This document shows positions 17,856-27,211 of a stretch of 64,000 bases of DNA, piece by piece; within the stretch, counting starts at the first letter, position 1; every line of letters starts with the position of its first letter. A program made the position numbers and the translations under genes. The DNA comes from Chryseobacterium populi (GTDB lineage Bacteria > Bacteroidota > Bacteroidia > Flavobacteriales > Weeksellaceae). Below the pieces are notes generated by a model that worked only from the letters and a program-made list of their open reading frames with translations, made no database searches and had not been told where the DNA came from. Where the stretch lies: contig NZ_AKJY01000022.1 in assembly GCF_000282115.1 (NCBI RefSeq), positions 1 to 64,000 on the forward strand. The letters are read 5' to 3'.

Positions 17856-19175
17856 TTATTCTTTTGTGAACGTATTTTTTGTTTCTCCCTGGCTGATTAC
17901 AAACTGATTTTTTGCCGGATAAAAATCGATAACAATTCCTGCCATGTCAAATTTAAATCTCGTATTCGAAGTTGCTTCCAGAGAAAATTCACTCTGACCT
18001 GTGGCTTGAGCCACCAGTTTTTTCTCCCTGATAAAGATATTAATTTTTAAAGGGATATCCGGAGAGGAATATGTTCCTGCATATTTCCGGAGTTCGTTTT
18101 CCGGAACTTCAAATACTTTAAAGCCGGGCATCTCAAAGTCTTTTCCCATTGCTGTTTTTATCATTTTAATGGAAATTTCGTTGGTATCCATATCCGACTG
18201 GCTGGTACTGAAAGCTATCGCTACTTTCAGATCAGGAAAATAAAACAAAGCTGAACTGAACTTATCAATCCCACCGGTATGACCGAATCCCCAATATGTA
18301 TCGAAAGGAACCTTCACTAATCCGTAACCATAATTACCAACAAAGTTTTTCATTGTATCCAGACTTTCTTTTTTGATTAATTTTCCTTGTTCCAGACCAA
18401 GAATGAATATTAAAAGTTCAGTTGGGGTTGAGATAATGCTTCCGGCTCCACCGGGAATACTCATGTCAGTTTCTGATGAAGCCTCGTACTTCCCGTTCAT
18501 ATACTGGTAAGATTTTGCCTGATTGCCGGAGGTGTCGATTTTTCCGCCAACTTCCGTTAAAGTTAATTTTAAAGGTCTGGCAATTTTATTTTTAATTAAT
18601 TCAGCATAAGGCTTTTTAAAAACTTTTTCAAGAATAAAGCCCAATAAAATATAATTTGAATTGCTGTATTCGTATTTTGAACCAGGCTCAAAATCACTTT
18701 TGTATTTTTTGATGATATTAACCAGACTGCTTTCTGTCTGAGCTTTTGTGTTGTACTGCCAATATTCTCCTTCATTGGTCAGATTATGAATTCCGGTTCT
18801 GTGTTGCAGTAAATTTTCTATTGTGATTTTATCAGCATTTGGAATTTCAGGATAGAAATCAGAAAGTTTTTGATCCAGAGAAAGCTTTTGATCTTCCGCG
18901 GCTTTCATGATCAGAACTGCTGTAAAAGTCTTACTTATGGAACCTACCCGATATTGGGTATTCATATTGGCTTTCTGTTGTTTCTCTACGTCAGAAAACC
19001 CAACTACTTTCAGGAAAGTCGGCTGATTATTTTCTGCAAAAGCAAAGCTTCCCATTATTTTATGGTGTACAAACAGGGAATCAAAGTAATTACCAAGTTT
19101 CTCCTTTATCTTATTCTGAGAAAAAACAACACTTGAAATACCAATTGCTGAAAGAAAAAATAACTTTTTCAACAT
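17856..19175 (-). CDS. Serine hydrolase, class C beta-lactamase fold
   Basis: I start it at the ATG at 19175, giving a clear signal peptide (M-L-K-K-L-F-F...V-F-S-Q); an upstream in-frame start exists at 19211. The 439-residue protein carries the S-x-x-K motif (S-I-S-K, 79-82), a Y-S-N motif and a G-F-G-H-T-G-G segment of the DD-peptidase/AmpC/esterase superfamily, plus a C-terminal lipocalin-like beta domain. Such proteins act as D-aminopeptidases, esterases or penicillin-binding hydrolases; the exact substrate is unknown. It is the first gene of a unit with a small protein and an M1 aminopeptidase, suggesting peptide processing in the periplasm. Confidence 0.88.
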   Translation of the reverse strand: MLKKLFFLSAIGISSVVFSQNKIKEKLGNYFDSLFVHHKIMGSFAFAENNQPTFLKVVGFSDVEKQQKANMNTQYRVGSISKTFTAVLIMKAAEDQKLSLDQKLSDFYPEIPNADKITIENLLQHRTGIHNLTNEGEYWQYNTKAQTESSLVNIIKKYKSDFEPGSKYEYSNSNYILLGFILEKVFKKPYAELIKNKIARPLKLTLTEVGGKIDTSGNQAKSYQYMNGKYEASSETDMSIPGGAGSIISTPTELLIFILGLEQGKLIKKESLDTMKNFVGNYGYGLVKVPFDTYWGFGHTGGIDKFSSALFYFPDLKVAIAFSTSQSDMDTNEISIKMIKTAMGKDFEMPGFKVFEVPENELRKYAGTYSSPDIPLKINIFIREKKLVAQATGQSEFSLEATSNTRFKFDMAGIVIDFYPAKNQFVISQGETKNTFTKE

Positions 19176-19260
19176 GCTTCTTAGTTTAATCAATATGTTG
19201 AAAAAATTCACTGAATGTTACAAAAAAGTAAAGTTTTACCCTTCACATTTGGTCTTTATA

Positions 19261-20055
19261 TTAAACGGCAACGGGAGCTTTAATTCCGGGGTGCGGATCA
19301 TAGTTTTCTAAGGTGAAATCTTCAAAATTAAAACTGAAAATATCTTTAATTTCAGGATTCAGTTTCATTACCGGAAGTGCTTTCGGTTCTCTTGCCAATT
19401 GCTTATTCACCTGCTCAAAATGATTGTTGTAAATATGCACATCCCCAAAGCTGTGAACATAATCACCTGCTTCAAGGCCACAAACCTGCGCCACCATCAT
19501 CAGCAGTAATGCATAGCTCGCAATATTAAACGGAACTCCAAGGAAGACATCAGCACTTCTCTGGTATAATTGTAAAGACAGTTTTCCGTCGGCTACATAA
19601 AACTGGAATAATGCATGGCAGGGAGCCAGCGCCATACTGGGGATTTCGGCAACATTCCATGCAGAAACAATCAGCCTTCTTGAATCCGGATTTTTCTTAA
19701 TCTGGTCAATAACCTCTGAAATCTGGTCTACCACTTTATGATCTGCCCCGGTCCAGCTTCTCCATTGTGCTCCATAAACAGGACCCAAATCCCCGTTTTC
19801 ATCTGCCCATTCATCCCAGATGCTTACCCCGTTATCATTAAGGTATTTGATATTGGTATCTCCTTTTAAGAACCAAAGCAATTCGTAAATAATAGATTTT
19901 AAATGCACTTTTTTCGTCGTTACCAAAGGAAAACCTTTTGAAAGGTCATATCTCAGCTGATACCCGAAAACACTTCTCGTCCCGGTACCTGTTCTGTCGG
20001 TTTTATCTGTTCCATTGTCTAAAATATGCTGTAAAAGGTCTAGGTAATTTTGCAT
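19261..20055 (-). CDS. thyA: Thymidylate synthase
   Basis: A 264-residue enzyme that methylates dUMP to dTMP using methylenetetrahydrofolate. It is essentially full length compared with E. coli ThyA. The catalytic Cys146 sits in L-A-P-C-H-A-L-F-Q. The phosphate-binding R-R-L-I-V-S-A-W-N and the nucleotide-binding [16 protein letters not shown] are intact. No dihydrofolate reductase gene is adjacent here. It lies about 200 bases upstream of the serine hydrolase start on the same strand, probably as its own transcript. Confidence 0.97.
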   Translation of the reverse strand: MQNYLDLLQHILDNGTDKTDRTGTGTRSVFGYQLRYDLSKGFPLVTTKKVHLKSIIYELLWFLKGDTNIKYLNDNGVSIWDEWADENGDLGPVYGAQWRSWTGADHKVVDQISEVIDQIKKNPDSRRLIVSAWNVAEIPSMALAPCHALFQFYVADGKLSLQLYQRSADVFLGVPFNIASYALLLMMVAQVCGLEAGDYVHSFGDVHIYNNHFEQVNKQLAREPKALPVMKLNPEIKDIFSFNFEDFTLENYDPHPGIKAPVAV

Positions 20056-20100
20056 TTTGAGCGTTTAAATAATTATAACAGACTTCAAAGTTAATAAAAA

Positions 20101-20130
20101 AACAGCTGTGAAGTTCTCTTCACAACTGTT
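20101..20130 (-). terminator. Terminator of M4 protease gene
   Basis: Stem AACAGcTGTGAAG (20101-20113) with CTTCACAaCTGTT (20118-20130), one mismatch. On the minus strand it is followed by a run of T. It lies just past the M4 peptidase stop. Confidence 0.75.
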
Positions 20131-20153
20131 TTATTTCAACAAAAAATTATTAC

Positions 20154-22910
20154 TTATTTTTTAATAATTTTCTGAGTACTTTTCTCTTTACCATTATCCA
20201 ATGACAGAACATATACTCCCGGAAGCAGTGATTCTACATTGACTGACTGGGATTTTGTCTCTCCGGAAAGAACCACTTTTCCAAGGCTGTCAACAAGCTG
20301 ATATCTGAATTCCAAACCTGAACGGGATTTAATATTGATTACATCTTTTACAGGATTCGGATAAACACTGATGGTATTATTATCAGTTAAAGTTTCTGCA
20401 GTCAGTGATGAGACCGTTCCTGAAGAAGCTATTCTCAGGGTATAATCTTCAACCTGTCCATAGCTGAATGTTCCGCATGCTGATGTAGGCAGGGAACTGT
20501 ATTTCATGATTACCCTCATTCTTGTATCTCCTGTTACAGCAGCCGTTGGGATTGTGATATTTCCAGATACAGGAGAGGTAGTGCTCGCGGCTTTTGACCA
20601 TGCCAATTCTCCGGCGTCCGTAAAGTCTCCATCACCGTTAAAGTCAATATAAACAGCATAGGCTTCACTATATTTTGTAGATGACCAGTACGGAGTTATC
20701 GTGATGGCGTAAGAGCTTCCTTTTGTCACATTTCCGATAACAGACGTGAAATTCTCATATCCCGAGGTACCTGTAGATGCTTTATTAATATTCGCAAATA
20801 CCACATTGCTGATACGCTCGTCTGCTGTAGAATTTGCAGAAGAAGTACAGTAAGTTGCCGTGGAAGCCGGTGACGTGGTTATACTTACACTGTTGCTTGC
20901 CAATGAAATATTTCCTGCTGCATCTTTCGCTTTTACCGTAAAACTGTATGATGTGGAAGGAGACAGCCCTGTTACTGAATAAGTGGTCGCAGAGGTAGAA
21001 CCTAAAAGACTTGTTCCTTTGTATACGTCATATCCTGTTACACTTACGTTATCCGTAGATCCGCTCCATGATAATGCTGTAGAATTCTGTGTTGTAGAAG
21101 ATGCTGCCAACTGAGGTGCAGTAGGCGCCTGAGTATCAGTCACCGGAGTTCCGCCGTTATAAGCTGTTCCTAACCCTACGGCATAAAAAGCATTCTGAAC
21201 GGCAATATGTTCTGCTGAATCAGTACCAAAAAGGTCTTTTGCTGATTGAATCCCGTAAGTCATCGCATTCGTATAATTGGAGTTGGCTGTAAGGTAAGAA
21301 GTCTCCAGTCTGTATGCTATTTTTGCAGCTTTTTCAAACCCGATTCCGGTAACGTTAAAGCTGTTTCCTATATCATTCGTTCCTGTGCCTCCCATTACCA
21401 GAAGATAAAACCAATAGTTTATAACTCCGCTATTGGTATGAACCCCGCAATAATCATTTTGTGTCTGGCTTGGAAATGCACACCCCGTAGTTGTTGCGTC
21501 TTTCCAATAAGTTCCTTTATAGGTATCCGGCTGCTTAGACAATCCTGAATTCGGATTACTAAGAGACCTTAAATAATTAGGTGATACTTTGGTGATCTCT
21601 TCACCAATTAAGAAATTCTGCTTTTCAGGGGCATAGGCATTTTCAACTACCGCTCCCCAGATGTCGGAAAAGCCTTCGTTCAAAGCACCGGATTCTCTTT
21701 GATAAGCTAACTGAGCTGTTGTCTGACATACAGCATGTCCCAGCTCGTGAGCCGTCACATCAAATGCTCCAAGGGGTTTAAAAGTTGTTGCCCCGTCGCC
21801 ATACACCATTTCACTCCCGGTCCAAGCCGCATTTTCCCAGGAGTTCCGTACGTGTACGTAGCTGTTTAGTACTGCCCCCTGGTTATCGTAGCTGTTTCTG
21901 TTGAATGTATTTTTAAAATAATCATATGTTTTTTCTACTCCCCATTGTACATCAAGTGCCACATCATTACCGGTTGAAGAATGCTCTGCCGTTGTCCAGT
22001 TATTATCCGTATCCGTAATATCTGTCTTTACAAGATTGGTATAATCCCCATTATTGTTAGTATAGGTATTTACACCTCCGCCTCTTGTATTATCTCTCAA
22101 AACATATTTACCATTCAAAAGAGTGGTCTCTATAGTCTTTGTTCCACTGTATCTTGTCTGGGCACTTCCTGCAACAAAAACCGACAATAGATCCGATTTT
22201 GACTTATTTTCTGCTCCGATAGCATTTGCCTGTTTTCCGTAGCCATTTTCACCTGCATGTTTCATAATCGGATCATCAAACAGGATATCCCCCGAATTTG
22301 CATCTACATAAATGTGGGACCTTACAAAAGGTTCAGCCGAAAAAATATCAAACTTATAGGATAATAAAAGCCTATAGTTGCCGTCAGAAGCCTGAACCGG
22401 AATTAAAACAAGCTCTCCCTTGGGCTGATAGCCCATATCTTTTCCATGTTTTGTATTGGACATTAAAATTTTTGCACCTATGTATTTTACCGCTTTATTA
22501 AGTGCTACAGATTCTGAAAGATCTGCATGGGTATTTACCTCTCCGGTATTGTAGATTTCGCCGCTCATACTAACCAGATTGCCTTTTATATAATGCAATA
22601 TATAATTGGCAAATTCAACCTTAATTCCCTGATGATAAAGCTGATACTTCTCATCAGAAAAATCACTGAACAATTTTGCAGATTCAGTTCTGACCATCTT
22701 AGATCCGGCGGGGAGATTTAAAATTTCTGAAAAGAATTTTTCATGATCAGACAATACCAGGTCTCTGGCTGTTGTCCCTGAATTAAAAAGAATAAGTGAT
22801 GATCTGCCATCTTCACTGTTTATTCTTTGTTGTACATACCGTTGAGCCTGCACACTTACTCCACTTACCAAAAGTGGAATAAAAAACGCAAAAATCAATT
22901 TGTTTTTCAT
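20154..22910 (-). CDS. Secreted M4 (thermolysin-like) metallopeptidase with T9SS tail
   Basis: A 918-residue extracellular protease. In order: signal peptide (1-22), an FTP/PepSY-type propeptide (about 40-210), and an M4 catalytic domain with H-E-L-G-H (388-392) and N-E-G-F-S-D (Glu412 as third zinc ligand). Then come a fibronectin type III domain (about 590-685), a GEVED-type domain with Y-I-D-F-N-G-D-G-D-F (about 720-830) and a C-terminal T9SS type A sorting domain starting V-Y-P-N-P. The propeptide keeps it inactive until export; the tail targets it through type IX secretion. It is monocistronic, with a terminator at 20101-20130 and a TAnnTTTG box upstream. Confidence 0.94.
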   Translation of the reverse strand: MKNKLIFAFFIPLLVSGVSVQAQRYVQQRINSEDGRSSLILFNSGTTARDLVLSDHEKFFSEILNLPAGSKMVRTESAKLFSDFSDEKYQLYHQGIKVEFANYILHYIKGNLVSMSGEIYNTGEVNTHADLSESVALNKAVKYIGAKILMSNTKHGKDMGYQPKGELVLIPVQASDGNYRLLLSYKFDIFSAEPFVRSHIYVDANSGDILFDDPIMKHAGENGYGKQANAIGAENKSKSDLLSVFVAGSAQTRYSGTKTIETTLLNGKYVLRDNTRGGGVNTYTNNNGDYTNLVKTDITDTDNNWTTAEHSSTGNDVALDVQWGVEKTYDYFKNTFNRNSYDNQGAVLNSYVHVRNSWENAAWTGSEMVYGDGATTFKPLGAFDVTAHELGHAVCQTTAQLAYQRESGALNEGFSDIWGAVVENAYAPEKQNFLIGEEITKVSPNYLRSLSNPNSGLSKQPDTYKGTYWKDATTTGCAFPSQTQNDYCGVHTNSGVINYWFYLLVMGGTGTNDIGNSFNVTGIGFEKAAKIAYRLETSYLTANSNYTNAMTYGIQSAKDLFGTDSAEHIAVQNAFYAVGLGTAYNGGTPVTDTQAPTAPQLAASSTTQNSTALSWSGSTDNVSVTGYDVYKGTSLLGSTSATTYSVTGLSPSTSYSFTVKAKDAAGNISLASNSVSITTSPASTATYCTSSANSTADERISNVVFANINKASTGTSGYENFTSVIGNVTKGSSYAITITPYWSSTKYSEAYAVYIDFNGDGDFTDAGELAWSKAASTTSPVSGNITIPTAAVTGDTRMRVIMKYSSLPTSACGTFSYGQVEDYTLRIASSGTVSSLTAETLTDNNTISVYPNPVKDVINIKSRSGLEFRYQLVDSLGKVVLSGETKSQSVNVESLLPGVYVLSLDNGKEKSTQKIIKK

Positions 22911-23229
22911 AAAAATTATATTTGGTGTGTTATTAAATCATTCCAAATATAAAAATAATACAAACATAAAATTAAAAAAAACTTGCTTTAATTATGAAAA
23001 ACATATAATTCAATTAAAAATATTGCCAATTTAATAATAATTAAAAATAAACATTTAATAATTATATCTCAATAAAACAATGCAATTATTACAAATAATT
23101 TCATAACAATATTTAATTACAATTAAATATTTTGATAATAAAAACAATAAAATACGACTAAATCATTCCTGAAATCATTTTACTATTGATTCATCAACAT
23201 TCATATATCCATTGAAATTTAAAAAATGA
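22911..23229. other. AT-rich intergenic region upstream of M4 protease
   Basis: About 320 bases, almost entirely A+T, with no gene or hairpin that I can support. It probably holds the protease promoter. CAAATATA at 22944-22951 reads TATATTTG on the minus strand, a -7 element 34 bases from the start codon. Confidence 0.5.
22944..22951 (-). promoter_or_regulatory. Bacteroidota -7 element for M4 protease
   Basis: On the minus strand TATATTTG matches TAnnTTTG, 34 bases upstream of the protease start. No clean -33 TTTG lies at the expected spacing. Confidence 0.4.
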
Positions 23230-23670
23230 TCACCATATTTTTTCAATAATCTGATGGTTATTGTTAAGAGAAAATGTCTCACCTTCTTTCATGCCTGCCA
23301 TTATTTTAGACAGTGGAGCTTCTTCTGATATCGCCATTATTTTCTGATGATCAACTATGATCATCCCTAAAGAGACCGAAATATAAAAAAGCCCTTTATC
23401 TGTTTTTACTAATGCTCCATTTTGAATTTTCACAGATGATTCTGAAGTCATTTTTTGTACAATTACCTGCTGATTTACGACTTCGTTAAGCTGCCGTTGA
23501 AGATTATTGATTTCCTGTTGAAGCATTTCGCGGCCTGTTTCGTACTTATCTCCCATGGAACTTTTGGTATCATTGTTTGAAGCTCTGGTTTCTGCAATCA
23601 GGTTTTCAAAGTTTTCAATTTTCTCTGTAATTTTTGTTTTTATGCTGTTTAATATATTCTGTTTATTCAT
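23230..23670 (-). CDS. GreA-like coiled-coil protein
   Basis: A 146-residue protein. Residues 1-75 form a long coiled coil containing S-S-M-G-D-K-Y-E-T-G-R-E-M-L-Q, and residues 80-146 form a small beta domain (A-L-V-K-T-D-K-G-L-F-Y-I-S-V). The plan, helical hairpin plus FKBP-like C-terminal domain, is that of GreA/GreB transcript-cleavage factors. Homologues in Bacteroidota are often labelled 3-oxoacyl-ACP synthase, a label with no support in the sequence: no thiolase fold and no catalytic Cys. The function is unproven; action in the RNA polymerase secondary channel is an inference. Confidence 0.7.
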   Translation of the reverse strand: MNKQNILNSIKTKITEKIENFENLIAETRASNNDTKSSMGDKYETGREMLQQEINNLQRQLNEVVNQQVIVQKMTSESSVKIQNGALVKTDKGLFYISVSLGMIIVDHQKIMAISEEAPLSKIMAGMKEGETFSLNNNHQIIEKIW

Positions 23671-23681
23671 CTTTAAAATTT

Positions 23682-23729
23682 GGCTAAAGCCTTTGTCTTT
23701 TGAATTAAAAAGCGGGCTAAAGCCCGCTT
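23682..23729 (+). repeat. Bipartite REP-like palindrome (remote copy)
   Basis: GGCTAAAGCC (23682-23691) is followed 18 bases later by the perfect 20-base palindrome-like unit AAGCGGGCTAAAGCCCGCTT (23710-23729). It has the same two-part structure as the repeats around the RAYT gene at 48.2-49 kb. It lies upstream of the GreA-like gene on the minus strand. Confidence 0.8.
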
Positions 23730-23814
23730 ACTTATCTATTCAAGTTTAATTATTTAATAGAATCTCTAGTGGTTATAGCTCCATTTTCAACTAAAATTTA
23801 ACTGGCTTTTCTAT

Positions 23815-25161
23815 TCATTTTTCAAACACAGCATAGTCTGAAACTTTAAAACTGAAATCTTTTCCTGTATTAAAATCTCTTTTCGTTCCGTCAAATATAT
23901 TTTTAAATGTTCCGGACAAATGATCATCCTGGATACTGAAATCAACAGCCTCTTTTGACATATTCAAAACAACCAGGACTTCATCCTTTCCATTTTTCCG
24001 CACGTATGCTAAGATTTTATCGTTAGCGGTAGTATTTAAAAGATAGGTGATGACGTTGGAATCTCCTCCTTTTAAAGCAGGGTTTGAAGATTTCAAACTG
24101 AATAAGGTTTTATAAAAATCAGCCATTTGATAGGTATTCGTCCATTTAACAGCATCTTTTTCAAAAAACTCCAGCCTCTTCATATTGGGTAATTCCTGAC
24201 CTGAGTATAATAGCGGAACTCCATTCCAGGTTGCAGAAAATACGGCCATAGGTTTTGTAATCACACCATATTTTTCATATTCTGTTCCGTTCCATGAATT
24301 TTCATCGTGATTTGTTGTAAACCAGGCTCTCATAGAGGCATCGCCAATATTGGAATATCTGATCAGCAAATCTTTTAAATCCTGTAAAGGCAGATTTTTT
24401 TTATAATAATCCTCAGATTTATGCATCCAGGACCATGAATAGCTGGCGTCGAAAACTTTCCCGTATTCGGGGGTTTCCAATTCATCAAATTCCCCCAGCC
24501 AGAAAAGAGGCTTTATGGTTTCGACTTCTGGGCGTGCCTGCTCCCAGAAATCCACTTCTACCCAGGAAGCAAGATCACATCTGAAGCCATCGATCCCGGT
24601 TTCTTTTACCCAGAATTTCATGGCATCAATCATTGCCTTTCTCATTTCCGGGTTTTTATAATCCAGTTCAATGATGTCATCCATTCCGGAAGCAATATGA
24701 AATTTTCCGTCCGGATCTTTCAGATAAAATTCGGGATGGGCTTTTGTCCAGACATGGTCCCAACCGGTATGATTGGCCACCCAGTCGATAATCACCTTAA
24801 ATCCCAACCGGTGGGCTTCGTTCACCATGTGCTTAAAGTCATCAAGTGTTCCGAACTCCGGATTAATTGAGGTATAATCTGCTGCTGCATAAGGACTTCC
24901 GAGACTTCCTTTTTTATTTTGCTGCGCAATAGGGGTTACCGGCATGAACCAGAGTGTTTTCACTCCCATTGATTTCAGTCGGGGCATTTCTTTTTCAAAT
25001 GCTTTGAAGGTTCCCTCCTGAGTATATTGTCTTATATTGACTTCGTAAATATTTGTAGTATGCTTCCAATCTTTCGGCAAATCCATCGTGTTATTTATAT
25101 TTTGAGTAGTACAGGAAACAATTCCCAGACCAATTACAGCTAATAATATTAATTTTCTCAT
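23815..25161 (-). CDS. GH13 alpha-amylase family lipoprotein
   Basis: A 448-residue lipoprotein (lipobox to Cys17, G-I-V-S-C) with a full GH13 (beta/alpha)8 barrel. The conserved regions are D-W-V-A-N-H (126-131), nucleophile Asp196 in G-F-R-C-D, acid/base Glu224 in W-L-G-E-F and Asp286 in T-N-H-D-E-N. A C-terminal beta domain ends the protein. It should cleave alpha-glucans or related alpha-glucosides at the cell envelope. The residues after Cys are not acidic, so surface export is not indicated. No sus-like partners are next to it. Confidence 0.9.
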   Translation of the reverse strand: MRKLILLAVIGLGIVSCTTQNINNTMDLPKDWKHTTNIYEVNIRQYTQEGTFKAFEKEMPRLKSMGVKTLWFMPVTPIAQQNKKGSLGSPYAAADYTSINPEFGTLDDFKHMVNEAHRLGFKVIIDWVANHTGWDHVWTKAHPEFYLKDPDGKFHIASGMDDIIELDYKNPEMRKAMIDAMKFWVKETGIDGFRCDLASWVEVDFWEQARPEVETIKPLFWLGEFDELETPEYGKVFDASYSWSWMHKSEDYYKKNLPLQDLKDLLIRYSNIGDASMRAWFTTNHDENSWNGTEYEKYGVITKPMAVFSATWNGVPLLYSGQELPNMKRLEFFEKDAVKWTNTYQMADFYKTLFSLKSSNPALKGGDSNVITYLLNTTANDKILAYVRKNGKDEVLVVLNMSKEAVDFSIQDDHLSGTFKNIFDGTKRDFNTGKDFSFKVSDYAVFEK

Positions 25162-25351
25162 TGATCTCTTTTTAACAAAAATAGGAATTGTTTTTAATAA
25201 CAGAGGGGTGAAAGGGTGAAATTACTAAACTGTCAAATCGTTAAATTGTTAAATCGTAAATGATCAATTTTGATTTGCAGGTCAGTTTAATAAGTAGCTT
25301 CTATCCTATCATCCTGAAATAAAACAGATCCGTCTGCTTTTCCACATAAAA

Positions 25352-25375
25352 AGCCCTGGATACAAATCCAGGGCT
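25352..25375 (-). terminator. Terminator of pRiA4b ORF-3-like gene
   Basis: AGCCCTGGAT (25352-25361), loop ACAA, ATCCAGGGCT (25366-25375): a perfect 10-bp stem with a T-run on the minus-strand transcript, 24 bases after the stop. Confidence 0.85.
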
Positions 25376-25399
25376 GTATTTTATTTTATACTTACCATT

Positions 25400-25996
25400 T
25401 TATCTTTCTTCGTTATCATCATCTTCATCATCGAAAACATCATCATTGTAGTCTTCTTCTTCCTCATCATCGAAGCTGTCATCTTCATCTTCAAAGCTGT
25501 TGCTATCTCCAAAATCATCATCAAAACTGAAATCATCATCCATTAAAGGCATTGCCGATTTCTTTTTTGATCCGCCTGCATTTCCGCTTTTACTTGGTGC
25601 TTTTAATGGAACATTTCCAAATCTGTATACTGTAATCGGATAATTAACTCCTTTGGTTTCTTCAATTACTTCAATAAGTTCACAGAAGAATTCCCAAAGA
25701 TCTAAAAGACCATACTGGAACTGAGCTTTATCTCCTGTTTTTTCAAATGCCTCATCGATATACACATCCGACATAATCTCACCATCACCATCGTCACTCA
25801 TATCTTCCAACGGAACACCTTTTACTATTGTTCCATCTTCTTCAAGTAAATTAAAAGTTGAAAGCTCATCTCCCTGCAAGCTGAACGCACTTTTAATTCC
25901 TAAATGTAAGTTCCATAGCGTTTGTTTTCCTTTAATTTCGATATCACGGAAAATATCTTCTTTCGCATCTAATATTACGCGGATTTTGTAAACCAT
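25400..25996 (-). CDS. pRiA4b ORF-3-like protein
   Basis: A 198-residue soluble protein. The N-terminal 140 residues follow the plasmid pRiA4b ORF-3 family fold (V-Y-K-I-R-V-I-L...W-R/F-x-x-I-E-I at the start, L-H-L-G-I-K-S-A-F near 30-40, and L-L-D-L-W-E-F-F-C-E near 100). The last 40 residues are almost wholly Asp/Glu, an unusual acidic tail that may mediate binding to basic partners. The family occurs on plasmids and near transposons, but nothing mobile is visible beside it here. Function unknown. Confidence 0.75.
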   Translation of the reverse strand: MVYKIRVILDAKEDIFRDIEIKGKQTLWNLHLGIKSAFSLQGDELSTFNLLEEDGTIVKGVPLEDMSDDGDGEIMSDVYIDEAFEKTGDKAQFQYGLLDLWEFFCELIEVIEETKGVNYPITVYRFGNVPLKAPSKSGNAGGSKKKSAMPLMDDDFSFDDDFGDSNSFEDEDDSFDDEEEEDYNDDVFDDEDDDNEER

Positions 25997-26129
25997 ATCA
26001 GTTTTTAAATTACTTATTTGCCTTAGTTATTATGATAAATCTCTATTGCAAATATATAATAAATGAGATGTGACAAAAAAATATTTCAGGATTTTTTAAA
26101 ATATTTTTTTTTCTTAAATTTTGCCGGAA

Positions 26130-27161
26130 TCATTTGCTTTTTTCAAGCATAAAACTGAATTTCGTTCCTTCAAGATAAACACTCTCTACGGTAATATTTT
26201 CATTATGGGCTTCAAGAATATGCTTTACAATGGCTAATCCTAAGCCCGAACCTCCCTGCCTTCGGCTTCTGCTGGTTTCCACACGGTAGAACCTTTCAAA
26301 AATCCTTGGTAAGATTTCCTGTTTTATTCCCATCCCGTTATCTATGACTTCGATCAGGACTTTATTTTTCAGAACACTGGTTTTTACCACCACTTTTGCT
26401 TCCTGCCTGTTGGCATAATGAATGGCATTAGAAACAAGATTGATGAAAACCTGGGAAATTTTTTGCTTATCTGCATCTACAAAGATCTGTGGATGCAAAG
26501 TCTGAATCTGCAGAGTTGTATTGTGTTTTACCGCTTCAAGATCAAGAAGGTCGAAAATCTCTTTTATTAAAAGGTTAACATCAAATTTGGATACCGTAAG
26601 ATTGATCTCTCCAGCTTCCAGTCTGTTAATCATATCCAGGTCTGTAACAATGGCAATCAGCCTTTCTACGGAAATATCTATTCTTTCCAGATATTTATCC
26701 CGGATGGTCATGTTTTCAACTCCGCCTTCCCGCAATGTTTCCACATATCCCTGAATGGAAAACAGAGGGGTTTTAAGCTCATGGGAAACATTTCCGATAT
26801 ATTCTTTACGGTAGCTTTCCATTTCTTTCATCATATCGATTTCGGTAACCTTCTGTTGGTTAAGATCTGAAAACCTTTCGCCCAATTCTTTGATCGTGAT
26901 ATTTTCATCATTATCATGAACAATCTCCTGTGGTAAAAGCTGTGAAAGCCCGCGAACCTGTTTTTTACCGTAATAGTTGAAGAGAAGTTCGAGCACAACA
27001 TAATTAACAATGAAAATAAAGACAATACATAAAAAGAATCCGATTTTAAAAAACGGGGTCTTATAGTAGATATCCTTCAGTGAATCAAAAATGATTACTA
27101 ACAGAAACATCACCAAAGTCAGGAGGCATGATGCGACAAGGGTAAGCCTGTAAAATTTCAA
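26130..27161 (-). CDS. Sensor histidine kinase, PhoR-like
   Basis: A 343-residue membrane kinase. Two TM segments (about 7-26 and 38-62) with a very short extracytoplasmic loop are followed by a linker, the DHp domain with H127 in N-V-S-H-E-L-K-T-P, and a HATPase domain with N-A-I-H-Y and D-N-G-M-G-I plus G-G-S-G-L-G-L-A-I. The tiny periplasmic loop argues against direct ligand sensing outside the cell. As in PhoR, the signal may come through a partner. It is 50 bases downstream of the response regulator gene on the same strand, so they form one unit. Confidence 0.92.
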   Translation of the reverse strand: MKFYRLTLVASCLLTLVMFLLVIIFDSLKDIYYKTPFFKIGFFLCIVFIFIVNYVVLELLFNYYGKKQVRGLSQLLPQEIVHDNDENITIKELGERFSDLNQQKVTEIDMMKEMESYRKEYIGNVSHELKTPLFSIQGYVETLREGGVENMTIRDKYLERIDISVERLIAIVTDLDMINRLEAGEINLTVSKFDVNLLIKEIFDLLDLEAVKHNTTLQIQTLHPQIFVDADKQKISQVFINLVSNAIHYANRQEAKVVVKTSVLKNKVLIEVIDNGMGIKQEILPRIFERFYRVETSRSRRQGGSGLGLAIVKHILEAHNENITVESVYLEGTKFSFMLEKSK

Positions 27162-27211
27162 TTTTACAATTTTTTATGGGTTATAAAGTAAAGGTAGGAA
27201 TTTTAGTCGTA

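Noticed and set aside
25201..25262. Direct repeats of AAATCGTTAAATTGTTAAATCG as a CRISPR or iteron
   Set aside because: The units are only about 9 bases, degenerate and AT-rich, with no cas or rep gene. It is probably low-complexity sequence.
25400..25996. Mobile element around the pRiA4b ORF-3-like gene
   Set aside because: No transposase, inverted repeat or composition shift is visible beside it.
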